DNA of 64,000 nucleotides, taken from NCBI GenBank assembly GCA_029255685.2, contig CM055314.2, positions 69,948,815 through 70,012,814 on the forward strand. Reading direction: 5' to 3'. Each line of letters starts with the position of its first letter. Position 1 is the stretch's first letter. A program made the translations under genes and the position numbers. The notes beneath the pieces were generated by a model. The model was given only the letters and a program-made list of their open reading frames with translations. It made no database searches and was not told the origin of the DNA. This document shows, piece after piece, positions 45,634 to 56,638 of this stretch. The DNA is from Silene conica (Eukaryota > Streptophyta > Magnoliopsida > Caryophyllales > Caryophyllaceae).

Positions 45634-47004
45634 TCAAGAACGAGAGTTGGAAGCAGGAGTCTTGGCATACGTGCTGACATAATCGGGTCGGGTACGGAAC
45701 TCATGGGTATCCAATCTGTCCAAACAACTACTGACATTGCGACCTTGAGCATTGAGAGCCAACTCGAAGTTAAGAATCTTCATTGATAGAGCTTTAACCG
45801 CTTCAAGAGCTTGACTCGCGTCCTTCCGTAGCAACCTGTGGTCTCTCACCATGGCTCCTCCTTGAGTCGTGAGGAAGGAGAGACGGTCACTATTGACCAA
45901 CAACTCCAAGCACATAACTGAGACCTCCGAACCCATCTTGTCAAGTCGTTTATCGACTTTGTCCATCCATGCCCATAACCATTGCTCAAAACCCGAATCA
46001 TCACGACTTCCCGTAGCACCCTCTTTCTCCTTTTCTTGTTTAACTTGGCACAAACCAAGAATTTGATCCATTTTCGCTTTTAATCCCTCAAACGATAGAG
46101 ACGGATACTGTTTTGGTTCCTCCTCAACATTCTTCCCAAACGATAAATCTACCCCATCAAACGCAATACCCCTAAGCTTGAGTAACTTATCACACATCCG
46201 ATCCCTTGGGATAACTCCATAACTTTCATCACCAACAACACCTTTCTTTAGTAAAATTTCCGACACCCACATTCGATAAGGAATTTCAAGTGTGGAACTC
46301 GTCTTTTCTTTGATTAAGACGGGTGAGGTTTGGCAAATTTTAGAACACACGAGAAAAGCAAGGTTGATTTTATTTCCTTCCAACCAATGATAGAGGACAA
46401 CAGCCTCAATACTCGACAATTTGTCACGACCACCCCTCCTAGGTAATACGGTGTTCCATAGAAAGTTAACAAACAATTTTAATTTTGGGGAAAACGAGTT
46501 TGTCAGAAGTGGAGAAATCTCAGTAGCATTACCATCAAAATATTGTTTAATCACCATCTTTTGTTCTCGGGTCACAACACCCCATTCCTTACGAGTGTCT
46601 AGATCAAGTCCCTCTTGATCAAGACGAAAGATTTCACAAATTTCAGTTAACGATACCTCGACATCCCTACCGTTCACCACAGCCTTTAACCCGGTCTCAC
46701 TCGGTTTTACAGAAGCAAAGAACTGAATTAATTCAATCGGAAAGATTAACCCTGAAAAGTTGCTAATATACTCCCACCCCTGAAATTCTAAGAACTTCTT
46801 AAAGAAAAGCAGAGACTTAGACCCGTCTACCCAAGATTTCGGGTAAAATCTACCCGCATGTATGGAATAGGGAAGAAGACGGTCAATAAGCATACCTTCA
46901 TTCTTGGTCTTACGGACTCTCTCGAGACCTTCTTTGGTAGCTTCTACGGAGTACTCTCGAAACAGAGGACGGGGGTTCTTGGAATTCGAGCCCAGTTCTT
47001 GCAT
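45634..47004 (-). CDS. Extra sense ORF of the SIRE-type element (456 residues, function unknown)
   Basis: This open frame lies between RNase H and the polypurine tract, the place where SIRE elements carry an envelope-like or other additional ORF. It starts MQELGSNSKNPRPLFREYS. The segment SLLFFKKFLEFQGWEYISNFSGLIFP then VKPSETGLKAVVNGRDVEVSLTEICEIFRL resembles the putative plant transposon protein domain (Pfam Transposase_32) found in many plant retroelement extra ORFs. The C-terminal half is helical with heptad-like stretches (LLKLRGI.., VDKRLDKMG). No signal peptide or membrane segment is evident, so an envelope role is not supported. The frame remains open upstream to about 47215 through a proline/serine-rich stretch (PSPPSPTPSPPPSPTP). 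Part of a fossil element. Confidence 0.65.
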   Translation of the reverse strand: MQELGSNSKNPRPLFREYSVEATKEGLERVRKTKNEGMLIDRLLPYSIHAGRFYPKSWVDGSKSLLFFKKFLEFQGWEYISNFSGLIFPIELIQFFASVKPSETGLKAVVNGRDVEVSLTEICEIFRLDQEGLDLDTRKEWGVVTREQKMVIKQYFDGNATEISPLLTNSFSPKLKLFVNFLWNTVLPRRGGRDKLSSIEAVVLYHWLEGNKINLAFLVCSKICQTSPVLIKEKTSSTLEIPYRMWVSEILLKKGVVGDESYGVIPRDRMCDKLLKLRGIAFDGVDLSFGKNVEEEPKQYPSLSFEGLKAKMDQILGLCQVKQEKEKEGATGSRDDSGFEQWLWAWMDKVDKRLDKMGSEVSVMCLELLVNSDRLSFLTTQGGAMVRDHRLLRKDASQALEAVKALSMKILNFELALNAQGRNVSSCLDRLDTHEFRTRPDYVSTYAKTPASNSRS

Positions 47005-48520
47005 GTCGTCAGAGATAGAAGATGCAACTCGTTTGAGTTTTCGACGTTTACCGTTTTCCGGTGTCGGAGCGGCGGTGGATAATGGTGTTGGAGAGGGTGG
47101 AGGTGATGGGGTCGGTGAAGGTGGCGATGGTTTCTTGTTTTGGGAGCGTGTGGCACATGAGGGTGGCAGTTTGGATGGTGAAGAGTGGTGGTGATGATCG
47201 GAATTAATGGAGTTTGGAGTTTATGGGTTTTGGGGTTATTAATGGAGTTGTTAGGAATTTGAGGGGAGTATTGGTTGGGGACGGTAATAATTGTGGGTTT
47301 GAGGTGGTAAGTATGGTAAGTGGTGGAGGTAAATGAGGTTGGTTGAGGTAATGAGTGAGGCTAAGGGGTATGGGGTACATGGCAGTAGGTAGTGGTGTCT
47401 AGTGGGGCAAGTGGGAGTGATACGTGGCAGTAGGTGGGGTAAGCTCACACGGTTTGTGTGTTATAAAAGGTAAGTTTGTTTTTCTTTTTCCTTTTTTTTT
47501 AAAAATTTGGTTAATATGGGTAATATGTATATGTATATTATTATGTATAGTGTGTAAGATAAATATGTGAGTAAGGTGAATTATAATATTTGGCGTATTA
47601 TTATTTTGAGATCGGTTGTGTACACATGCGTATATGAATAGTACAACATAATTAGGTTCACATAATTTTTCATCGAATACACACATACACATGCAGCGGA
47701 GTATACGGACACAGTCATATAATCTCATCTAAACCGTAGTCAATCATTGAGTTATTTTTGCTTTTAAGATTTGATTAGGTGCCACCGATTAAACCAATTT
47801 CCAATCGCAAAGTCTCAAAGCGTTCTCTAGCCAATGGTTTAGTAAAGATATCTGCCCATTGTTTTTCCGTACTACAAAATTCCAATTTTATATTTTTCTT
47901 TTCAACATGGTCTCGTAAAAAGTGGTGTCTAATTTCAATGTGTTTAGTTCTCGAGTGTTGGGCTGGGTTTTTAGATATAATAAAAGCACTCGTATTATCA
48001 CATAAGATAGGCACATAACCAACATCTATACCATAATCATGTAACTGTTGTTTTAACCATAGGAGTTGAAAACATACCAGTGCGGCTGCAATATATTCTG
48101 CTTCGGCAGTTGAGAGAGCGACAGAATTTTGTTTCTTGGATCCCCAAGAAATAATGCAAGGACCTACAAAGGTAGCAAGTCCCGAGGTACTTTTTCTGTC
48201 TAATGAGCATCCTGCATAATCCGCATCTGAGTACCCTACTAGGTTAAAGTTACAGTCCATAGGATACCATAGATATAACTTTGAGGTTCCGATTAGGTAT
48301 CTTAATATTCTCTTAACCGCAATCATGTACGATTCTTTTGGAGCAGATTGGAATCTTGCACAAACACAGACACTAAACATAATATCTGGACGAGTTGCTG
48401 TAAGATAACGAAGTGAGCCAATCATACCTCGGTAAGTTGTTTCGTCTACAGACTTACCATCTTCGTCTTTGATTAACTTCTTATCTGTGACCATTGGAGT
48501 AGGCCTTGCATGAGAGGTTT

Positions 48521-50105
48521 TGATGAGCCCAAATTCGGTCATTATTTTCTCTTGTTTTCCTTTTGTTTTGATCCCGTTTCACCCCCGTTTGGCATGATTT
48601 CGCCCCTTTTTGTACCCGATATCTCTCTTCTACATGTTTGTTGCCATGATGTAGGACTTGACGCGGGAATGAAGAAACGGGAGCAAAATGTGATGAAATC
48701 AAGGCCAAATAGGAGGAAAAGAGCTGAAATGACAAAATGGGGTCCTCAGCCGGTAGGCCGGCGGCCGGTCCGCCGGCTGGGAGCCCCTTTAGCCTATTTT
48801 TGAAGAAATTTGCAGACCTTGCAATTTGGGTCCTCAGCCGTTGGCCAACCGGCAGCCGGCTGACCGGCTGGGACCCCCTCCTCTTGCCATTATTCATTTC
48901 AAGTCAAACCCTTGATTTCGCATCCCCAGCCGGTGGACAACCGGCGGCCGGTCCACCGGCTGGCAGTACCTGAGCATTGAAGAAAAAAGAAGAAATTTTC
49001 AGAAGTCCAAATTTGGACTCTCAGCCGGTCACAGACCGGCAGCCGGTCGACCGGCTGGGAGTCGCTTTTCAGAAACTCGCGCACTATATAAACCCGCACT
49101 TAGTCTTTCATTTGCAACACTACTTATTACGCATTCTTAAGCTTATTTTTAGGGTTTTTACTGTTTCATTACTTAATACTTAGACTCAAAAACACTCTTA
49201 AATATTTTAATCTTCTTTAGATCCTTGTTTAATCTTTCTATATTTGTTAATCTCTCTTTAGTAATCTAGTTAGCCTTGTTCTTGGGCATTTGTAGAGGAT
49301 TTCATTGGGTTGTAATTTGAAGGGTTTGAAAGAATCTTTCAACTTGTTATCCAAGCTACTTCCTTTCCTATTGTTATTGGTATAATTCTTCTAATCTCTA
49401 CTTAGTTTTTACATTTGTTTAAGTTTCCTTTGAATCAATTGCTTATCCTTTGCTTGTTCATGATGTTTAGCTTTTGTTCATGCCTTATTCACATGTTTTC
49501 ATTTACCATGAGTGAGTAGTCTCCTTGCTAGGGTAAGGGGTGATCTTGGGTGTTGTTTAGATGATGAATTCATGCTAGTAAGTAGATTAGTTGTTCTTAA
49601 AAAAGTAGTCTTCCATTTGTTGCATGCTAGGTGTTTGATGATTTGCCTCAACGAAAGTTGGGCTTTGATTTTAGCGTGACTTGCCTTTAGCGACGGTTGG
49701 AGGTTTATCTTAGCATGTTTAATGGTTGGTTGTGGTATTTGTAGCGAAAGCTAGGGTATTCCGACCTAGGTTAGTCGACTCGAGAGAAGAGACTACCCGA
49801 GACTATTTGTTTGAGACCTTCTAGTTTTCTTTCTAGCATCTTCGTCTAACCACCTTAGTGACCCCCGAAACCCTAGTTTTCTCTTCCATCGATTCAATCT
49901 TAATTAGTTTGCTTTAATTGTTCGTTTTAGTTGTTCTTTAGTCTTTAATCGACCACAAACCTATTACCCCGACTCTCGCATAAACTAGAACATAATTACA
50001 CAACTATCCCCACCGTCTTCGTGTTCGACAACCCGTTTATACTACTTAATTGGGTTTTTACAAATGTGTTTGATGCCGGTATTGACGACAAAAATCCGGA
50101 TATCA
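48521..50105 (+). repeat. Solo LTR (Athila/Tat-like) inside copia pol, with CAGCCGG palindromes
   Basis: It starts TGATGAGCCC and ends GGATATCA (1585 bp), with target duplication ggttt at 48516-48520 and 50106-50110. Four palindromic GC-rich units (48747-49060) end 25 bp before a TATA box, CTATATAAAC (49084-49093). The pyrimidine-rich R/U5 region resembles that of the 9615 element, suggesting an Athila/Tat relative. No internal region remains. Confidence 0.9.
48747..49060. repeat. Four palindromic CAGCCGG..CCGGCTG units upstream of TATA
   Basis: Units start at 48747, 48835, 48927 and 49022 (88, 92 and 95 bp apart). Each is 35-39 bp: CAGCCGGT, a spacer, ACCGGC-GCCGGTC, then a closing CCGGCTGG. 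The fourth contains the perfect 18-bp palindrome CAGCCGGTCGACCGGCTG. Confidence 0.92.
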
Positions 50106-52666
50106 GGTTTCCATGCCGAATTTCTTTAGTAACTCCTTGACGTATTTTTGTTATGAACTTTGATTCCTTCTTCAGTTTGTTGTATTTGAAGTCCAAGGAA
50201 GAACTTTAGTTCTCCCATCATACTCATCTCGAATTTAGAAGTCATCAACTCAGAGAAGTACTCGCACAACTTTTTATTTGTTGAGCCAAAGATAATATCG
50301 TCAACGTAGATCTGAATGACTAGTAGATCTGAGTTCTCGCTTTTAAGAAATAAGGTTTTATCCATAGATCCTCTCTTGAATCCAATTTCCAATAGGAGCT
50401 TTGATAATCTGTCGTACCATGCTCTAGGTGCTTGTTTTAGGCCATAAAGATCTTTGTCCAACTTGAATACATGATCCTTGAGTTTGCTGTCAGGAAACCA
50501 GGAGGTTGTTCAACAAATACTTCCTCTTGGAGATAGCCATTAAGAAAGGCAGTCTTAACGTTCATCTGAAAGAGCTTCATTCCCTTGTGTGCTACAAATG
50601 CAATAAGTAGTCTTATTGCCTCAAGACGAGCAACAGGAGCAAAGGTTTCGTCATAATCGATCCCTTCCTGTTGGTTGTATCCTTGAACCACTAGTCTGGC
50701 CTTATTTCGCACAATGACTCCAGTGTCATCTAATTTGTTTCTGAATACCCATCTAGTTCCAATGACAGATCTGTCCTTAGGTCGAGGAACGAGATGCCAA
50801 ACTTTGTTTCTTTCAAATTGCTGGAGTTCTTCTTACATGGCAACTATCCAGTCTGGGTTTGCGAGAGCTTCGTTGATATTTGAAGGTTCAATGGTGGTGA
50901 GAAAGGAGTAAAATGAGCAAAAGTTATTTAAGCTCCTTCGAGTTTGAACTCCATCTGTCAGGCTTCCTATGACATTGTCCAAAGGATTAGAGCCTTTGTA
51001 TCTCTAGTTCTTTGATTGATTATTAGCATTACCTGAACTTGACTCGGGATTTTGACTTGTTCCCCCTGAATCTAAACCTGGGGTTATAGTAGGGTCAGGT
51101 ATAACTCTGACCTCTTCCCTTTGATTTTGATTCAAAGTTATAGCTTCGTCAACTGTAACTCTGGGTTCCAAGTTATTGGTTTGAGAGTTATCTACAGTAT
51201 CATCAACTGTAGCTTCATCTCTCGCACCATTTTCTCCCAAGTTAAGTTCATCATGAATTCCTTGAGGTTCTCCTTCTTCAATTTCCATTTCAGGAGGATC
51301 TTCCCTTGATAACCTGAAATCAGGTTCGTCTAGGTTTTCCTCTACGTCCTGTAATGGCTTATCGAAGACATTATTTTCATCAAAGATAACATGAATACTT
51401 TCTTCTATGCATAAAGTACGTTTGTTAAAAACTTTGTAGGCTTTACTATGATCTAAATATCCTATAAAGATTGCTTCATCGCTTCTAGGGTCGAATTTGC
51501 TTAATCTGTTTTTACCATTGTTATGAACAAAGCATTTACTTCCAAAGCATCTTAAATGAGATATGTTTGGTTTACGACCTCGAAGAAGTTCATAAGGAGT
51601 CTTTTTAAGGATAGGTCTAATCATAGCACGGTTATGAATATAGCAAGCAGTACTAATAGCCTCAGCCCAAAAGTTTTTAGGTAGGCCACTACAAAGAAGC
51701 ATTGTTCTAGCCATGTCTTCCAGGGTTCTGTTCATTCGTTCTACGAATCCATTTTGTTGAGGGGTTCTAGGGGCCGAGAAGTTATGTCCAACACCGTTGG
51801 TTTTACAGAACTCAATAAAGGCATGATTGTCGAACTCAGTTCTATGGTCAGTACGGATTGTTACTAGGTTTGATTTATATTTGTTTTGGACAAGTTTCAT
51901 GAGACTAACAAATTCATCGAATGTTTCGTCTTTAGAGTGGAGAAAGATTGGCCAAACAAATCTAGAGTAATCATCAACTAGAACGAAAACGTACCTGGAA
52001 CCACCTCTCCTTCTTACCTTCATAGGGCCACATAGATCCATGTGTACTAGTTCAAGAGCTTGTTCTGTGCTTACCACTCTTTTCGGCTTGAAAGATGATC
52101 TGACGTGTTTGCATCGTGCACATATGTCGTATATCTTTTCTTGATCAAATTTGATCTTTGGAAGACCTTCGACGAAGTCCCATCTTTTCAACTTACTTAA
52201 AATAGGTGAACTAATATGACCAAATCTCTTATGCCATAGACATGGATCATCTAACGTAACTTTCATGCAAGATAGAGAATCAGTAGGTACAACATTTAAA
52301 TCAATCATATAAACATTTTTCATCCTATGACTTTCAAGAATAACTTTACTGGTGCCTTCTAAGATTATACGACATATATCTGAATGAAAAACCACTTTGT
52401 TTCCCTTGTCGCATAATTGAGATATACTAATGAGATTGTGTTTGAGACCACTTACAAGTATACATCATTTATAGCATGAGAGGATAAAATACGTATTTTA
52501 CCAATTCCGATGATCTTTCCCTTTTTGTTATCACCGAAGGTGACTTTACCTCCGTCAAAAGGTTTTAGGGTTTGGAATAGATTTACGTAGCCTGTCATAT
52601 GTCTTGAGCATCCACTGTCGAGATACCATATGTTATTTTCCTTAGCGACAAACTGCACGAATAATT

Positions 52667-53636
52667 TCAAAGACAGGTTTTAGGTACCCAAGCATACTTG
52701 GGTCCTTTGTTGTTAGTAATCACAAATACATTTTCCTTTTTAACCCAGACTTGTCTTAAATAGGTCTTTCTATAATGGTAGTAGTTGGGTTTAGATGTTT
52801 TTGTGTATGTCTTGCTTTGAGCTCTTGGTGACCAACTTTTTTGTGTTGTTTGTTGAGGAGTTTGTTTGGTTCTGTTTTTCTTTTCTTCGTAATCGAATGT
52901 CATGTCGTAGAACCATCTGTGGTCAATATTTCTTTCCTCAACTTTGTCAACATCACTATTAGAGACGGAAATAGTGTCGTTTGGTATTCCTAAGGATTTA
53001 ACAAACTTGACTCCGGTTTTAAAATCTTGTGCGTGTTTTACACAGTTTTCTCGGAGGTGACCAGTATGGCCACAGTAAGTACATATTAAATACTCAGGTA
53101 AGTCGGCATATTTTCTTCTTCTAAAGTCTCGATCTGTTGGGGCTTGCTTACACTTAGAGTGATCCCTTCTCCCATAACATTCATGTCCTAATCCCATCTT
53201 CATGTTATTGTCGGATTGTTCAGTTAGAAAGTTTAGAACGTTAGTACTTCCTTTCCATTTATCGTGAACTTTCCGGGCATGAAGAAGAAGATCTTTTAAG
53301 GAATCTATTTCCTTTTTACATTCACTATGGTCAGTGTTGTTAGACTCTTTTAGGTTTTGAATGTCTTTATGGAAGTCAGATACAATTTTATCATGTTCTT
53401 TCTTGATTTTAGATAAGTTGAATTCTAGATCCATAATTTTGCTTTCGAGGACCTCAACTTCTTTTAGATGAGTCTCATCTTCGACCATTATCGAAGATTT
53501 AGACTTTAGAAGTTCATTAGCCATTCTCAAATCTGAAGTTATAGCTTCATTAGCTATAACTTTGGATTGAAGCTCTTTGATGTTGAGTTTTAGTTTTGAG
53601 GTTATAGCTTCATTAGCTATAATTTTAGACTCAAGA
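52667..53636 (-). pseudogene. Gag part of the SIRE-type element (interrupted at 53637)
   Basis: The minus strand reads a long coiled-coil-like segment (EVEVLESKIMDLEFNLSKIKKEHD), then a zinc knuckle CTYCGHTGHLRENC near 53070, then a basic tail. Its start lies beyond the chromovirus inserted at 53637. The inverted repeat TTATAGCT..AGCTATAA occurs twice at 53539-53559 and 53602-53622. Confidence 0.8.
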
Positions 53637-55000
53637 TGTAATACTCCGTAATTTATGTCGTTTATTTATATTTCTTTGCGTACCTTATTAGTTTTCGATG
53701 TCGAGGTTTTTTTTTATAAAAGCGATATAATATTGTGGACAAGGGGTTTTGCGCGTTGTTTTGGGAGTTGTATGAGTAATCAAATAAAAACCCGTACTTG
53801 GTTCATGTTATTTGGGCATTGGGGTGCGTGAAATGCTGACACACACACGGAAAACCTTGTGTATGGGCCTAGGGTTGCGTGCACAAACACAGCCCACACA
53901 CGAGTTAAAATCTGGAATTTGGAATCTCAGCTACACACTCCCTGCCGCCCTATTTAAACAACCCTACAACCCTACCCTAACCCTACTCGACACCAAACCA
54001 CTCTCATACTTACACTGCCGCCATATCAGAGGGTAACACGGAGGCTTTCACGGTGGGTTTAGGTTAGTCTAAGGCCGTTCGTTTACACATCCAAGGAGGT
54101 AAGAACACCCTGGTTATCTCGTTTTATTATAATCAAGTTTCTGCCTTACTTTTCAGTTTGATTTGTGTTCACTACACGCGATTTTAATCACGCCTCTTTG
54201 TAGATTCATATTTTGGGTTATGCATTCTTCATGTTTTGATCTTTCATGAGTCGTCTTCTATGTTTTAAAGTCATCTCTTTGAGCATTTCGTTTCTGGGTA
54301 AGAGTCGGTTCTGGGCTGTTCAGAACAGAGTGTAAAAACCAGTCGTTTTTGGGTTGGATTCGACAAAGTCCCTGTACTTGGTGGTTTTGGGAATTAGGGT
54401 CAGTAGAATGGTGGTAGTCTAGGGAGTCGATGGGTGGTTGTAACGGTGGGTCGTGGGTACAGGTGGCGTCTGTCTGGTGGGTTATTTAGGCTTGTGTCAG
54501 AGTCGTTTTCTTTAGTTTTCTGGTGATGTCTGAACGCGTGTTTTGGAGTTAGGATTCGAATGCTTTTCTGGTCTTGGTCTGTGTATTTAGTAAAGTGTTG
54601 GTATAGGTGGTAGTCACGGCGAGATAATGGTGGTTATCGTGGTGGTTAATGGTGGTTGGTGTCGGTCTCAGAGCAGGCTTCGCTGGTGTTGTGCGCATAA
54701 ATCAGAAGAGCAGTGGTGGTTCCTGGGTTAGTTACTGTCGTGTTGGTGGTGGTTGGGATGGACGACCGCCAAGAGCACCACCCCTGGAGTCACCGTGGCT
54801 CAGAGGTGAGCACGGTGGTGACAGGGGCGGGGTTAGAGGCAGCATAAGGTGGGTGTGGTGGTCTGTTTAGGCGCAGGTCAGGGGTGTGTACGGGCTGGTA
54901 GCAGGGGCTGTTCGCGTGTTTCTTTTGAACGGGATTGTTGTGGTTATGCGTTGAACTATTATTATCATTACTCTTATTACTATTATTATCATTATTATTA

Positions 55001-55046
<46 letters not shown>

Positions 55047-56061
55047 TTTATGTTATTGTTATGCATGATTAATATTAATATTAGTAATGAGGTTAAGTAT
55101 GTTATTGGGTTAGTAATGTTTGATAAGTGTTGTATGCTAATTTAGTAAGCCTATTTTTTAGTAAGTACTATAATTAGTAAGTACTATTTCAGTAAGTCTA
55201 TGATTAGTTAATTGTACTTGGTTGCGTGTTTAGAAATTGATGTAAGTAATATTTATAGGAACTGAGTTCGAGGTGGAATACTTCTAGACGGTGGTTGCTT
55301 GTTTACAGATTTGCTATTTCAGGTAGGTTACACTGGTGCTTGTTCTGTGTTAAGGTTTGTGTAGTTGTGCATTGTATGTTAAGGATGCAAATATGAGTTA
55401 CATGAGCATAGTAGTTAATGGTTAATTATTTTGCATTGCATTCATGAGCATGGCATATTTATTGGTTATTGAGATATTGTGAATCAGATAGTGTTCTGAT
55501 ATAAAGCCCAGGGTGGTTCTGCAGATCAGGCCTGGTGTCTTATCAGCTTTTGAGCTGGTGTTCGGCGACGGCCGATTATAGTCTGCCGGGAGGTTCGGTA
55601 TGGCTGGGTGTTTCGGGATTGAGAATAAGATTGAGATTGAGCTCGAGCATGACATAAGCATTTGCATATTACTGTTTGTTTGCATTACTTGTTTTTGTGT
55701 TATCCTACTCAACCGCGAGGTTGACAGTGTATTCGTATTCACCTACAATGATCCGGAATGGGGAGTAGATCTTTCAGGTCAGAGACAGGTGGATTAGGAC
55801 TGGGCATGGAAGAGAGACTTGGACTGGACTTACCTAGTTGCTAGATCACTTAGTTTTCTCAGTTGGACATTTATTTACATTCAGTTGTTTTGGAAGTCAT
55901 GTGGACTATGCCTTGTAATAGACTTTAGTTAACTTTTATATTTTAAAGTACTGTGCCTCTTTCACTATGTATATCTACTACCCTGGTTTATCCAGGATGG
56001 TAACAGCTCTATTTACTCTGGAAGTCCTAGTTCAGGCTCCTCGGTAAATGGGGGTGTTACA
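53637..56061 (+). repeat. First LTR of the tandem chromovirus
   Basis: It runs from TGTAATACTCCG to GGTGTTACA. Contents: a TATA-like CTATTTAAAC near 53949, a G/T-rich zone (about 54410-54920), a (TTA)n run (about 54957-55046), and a hairpin TCAACC-GCGA-GGTTGA at 55709-55724. Confidence 0.93.
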
Positions 56062-56064
56062 AAG

Positions 56065-56076
56065 TGGTATCAGAGC
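56065..56076 (+). other. Primer binding site, initiator tRNA-Met
   Basis: TGGTATCAGAGC, three bases after the LTR. It is repeated at 63818-63829 after the second LTR. Confidence 0.93.
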
Positions 56077-56638
56077 GAACGATCCTCAGGCCTAAACCAA
56101 AATGAAAATAATGAACATAGGAGTGTCTAAATAAAATGAACCCCAGGCTAGTAACTGTTAGGAGCCCTAGGAGTTGGGATGAGTTAGGGGCCCCCTCAAA
56201 CCAAACCACTGGCCCTTTCAGTCTAACCTGGTTACCTTGAGAGTTGAAAAGTGTGGGTAGTATGGAAGGACCCAAGGCAGATATATAATACATGTATGTA
56301 GTACTAACCTTTCAGCGCCAAGGAATGAGGTAAGTTATGATGTGAAAAGGGATGAGTATATACATGCGTACAGTAAGGCATAAAAGTGATATTACATGAT
56401 GATTGGCATGTATATGTGTTATTTTCAAGCATTGAGAATATAAGTTTATATCGTAATGTTGTCTACAAGTAAAGATTGTATATGCATGTGGTTATGTGAT
56501 CCCTAAGCCTTTAGGTAGACTTTTAATAAGTATTTAACTGTATGAAAAGTTACATGCTGTATACGTATGCAAGTAAGACTAAGTCAGAATAAGAATTTAC
56601 CTAGGATGCTCATAAAACTTTGTCCCCTGTGTAGCAAA

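Larger units (their letters stand above)
47775..52670 (-). pseudogene. Pol region of the SIRE-type element
   Basis: Ty1/copia order on the minus strand, from the right: protease (WYLDSGCSRHMTG, near 52620), integrase (zinc finger LWHKRFGHIS..ICARCKH; core MDLCGPMKV and FVERMNRTLEDM), RT ([17 protein letters not shown] near 50690; IYVDDIIFGST near 50290), and the RNase H end (DADYAGCSLDRKSTSG, ALSTAEAEYIAA; 47775-48515). A solo LTR (48521-50105) lies between RT and RNase H. Integrase before RT marks it as copia. Dead, with several lesions in addition to that insertion. Confidence 0.9.
23065..53636 (-). mobile_element. SIRE-type Ty1/copia element (partial; host of three insertions)
   Basis: Minus-strand order from the right: gag (continuing off after the insertion at 53637), protease, integrase, reverse transcriptase, RNase H, an extra sense ORF, polypurine tract, 3' LTR. 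The 3' LTR (TGTTGAACC..TATATCA, about 1.49 kb) is split into 23065-23930 and 44365-44984 by a chromovirus. The pol holds a solo LTR at 48521-50105 and the gag a tandem chromovirus from 53637. The tract AAAAAGGGGAATT preceded by CATCATC is typical of SIRE. The copy is a fossil, broken by these three insertions and several smaller lesions; the 5' LTR is outside the window, so age cannot be judged. Confidence 0.85.

Noticed and set aside
45634-47004. Retroviral-type envelope protein
   Set aside because: No signal peptide, membrane segment or cysteine pattern is visible; it resembles the plant Transposase_32-type extra ORF instead.
54849-55145. Tyrosine-rich frame (also 62605-62898)
   Set aside because: It is translated from a (TTA)n microsatellite in the LTR.
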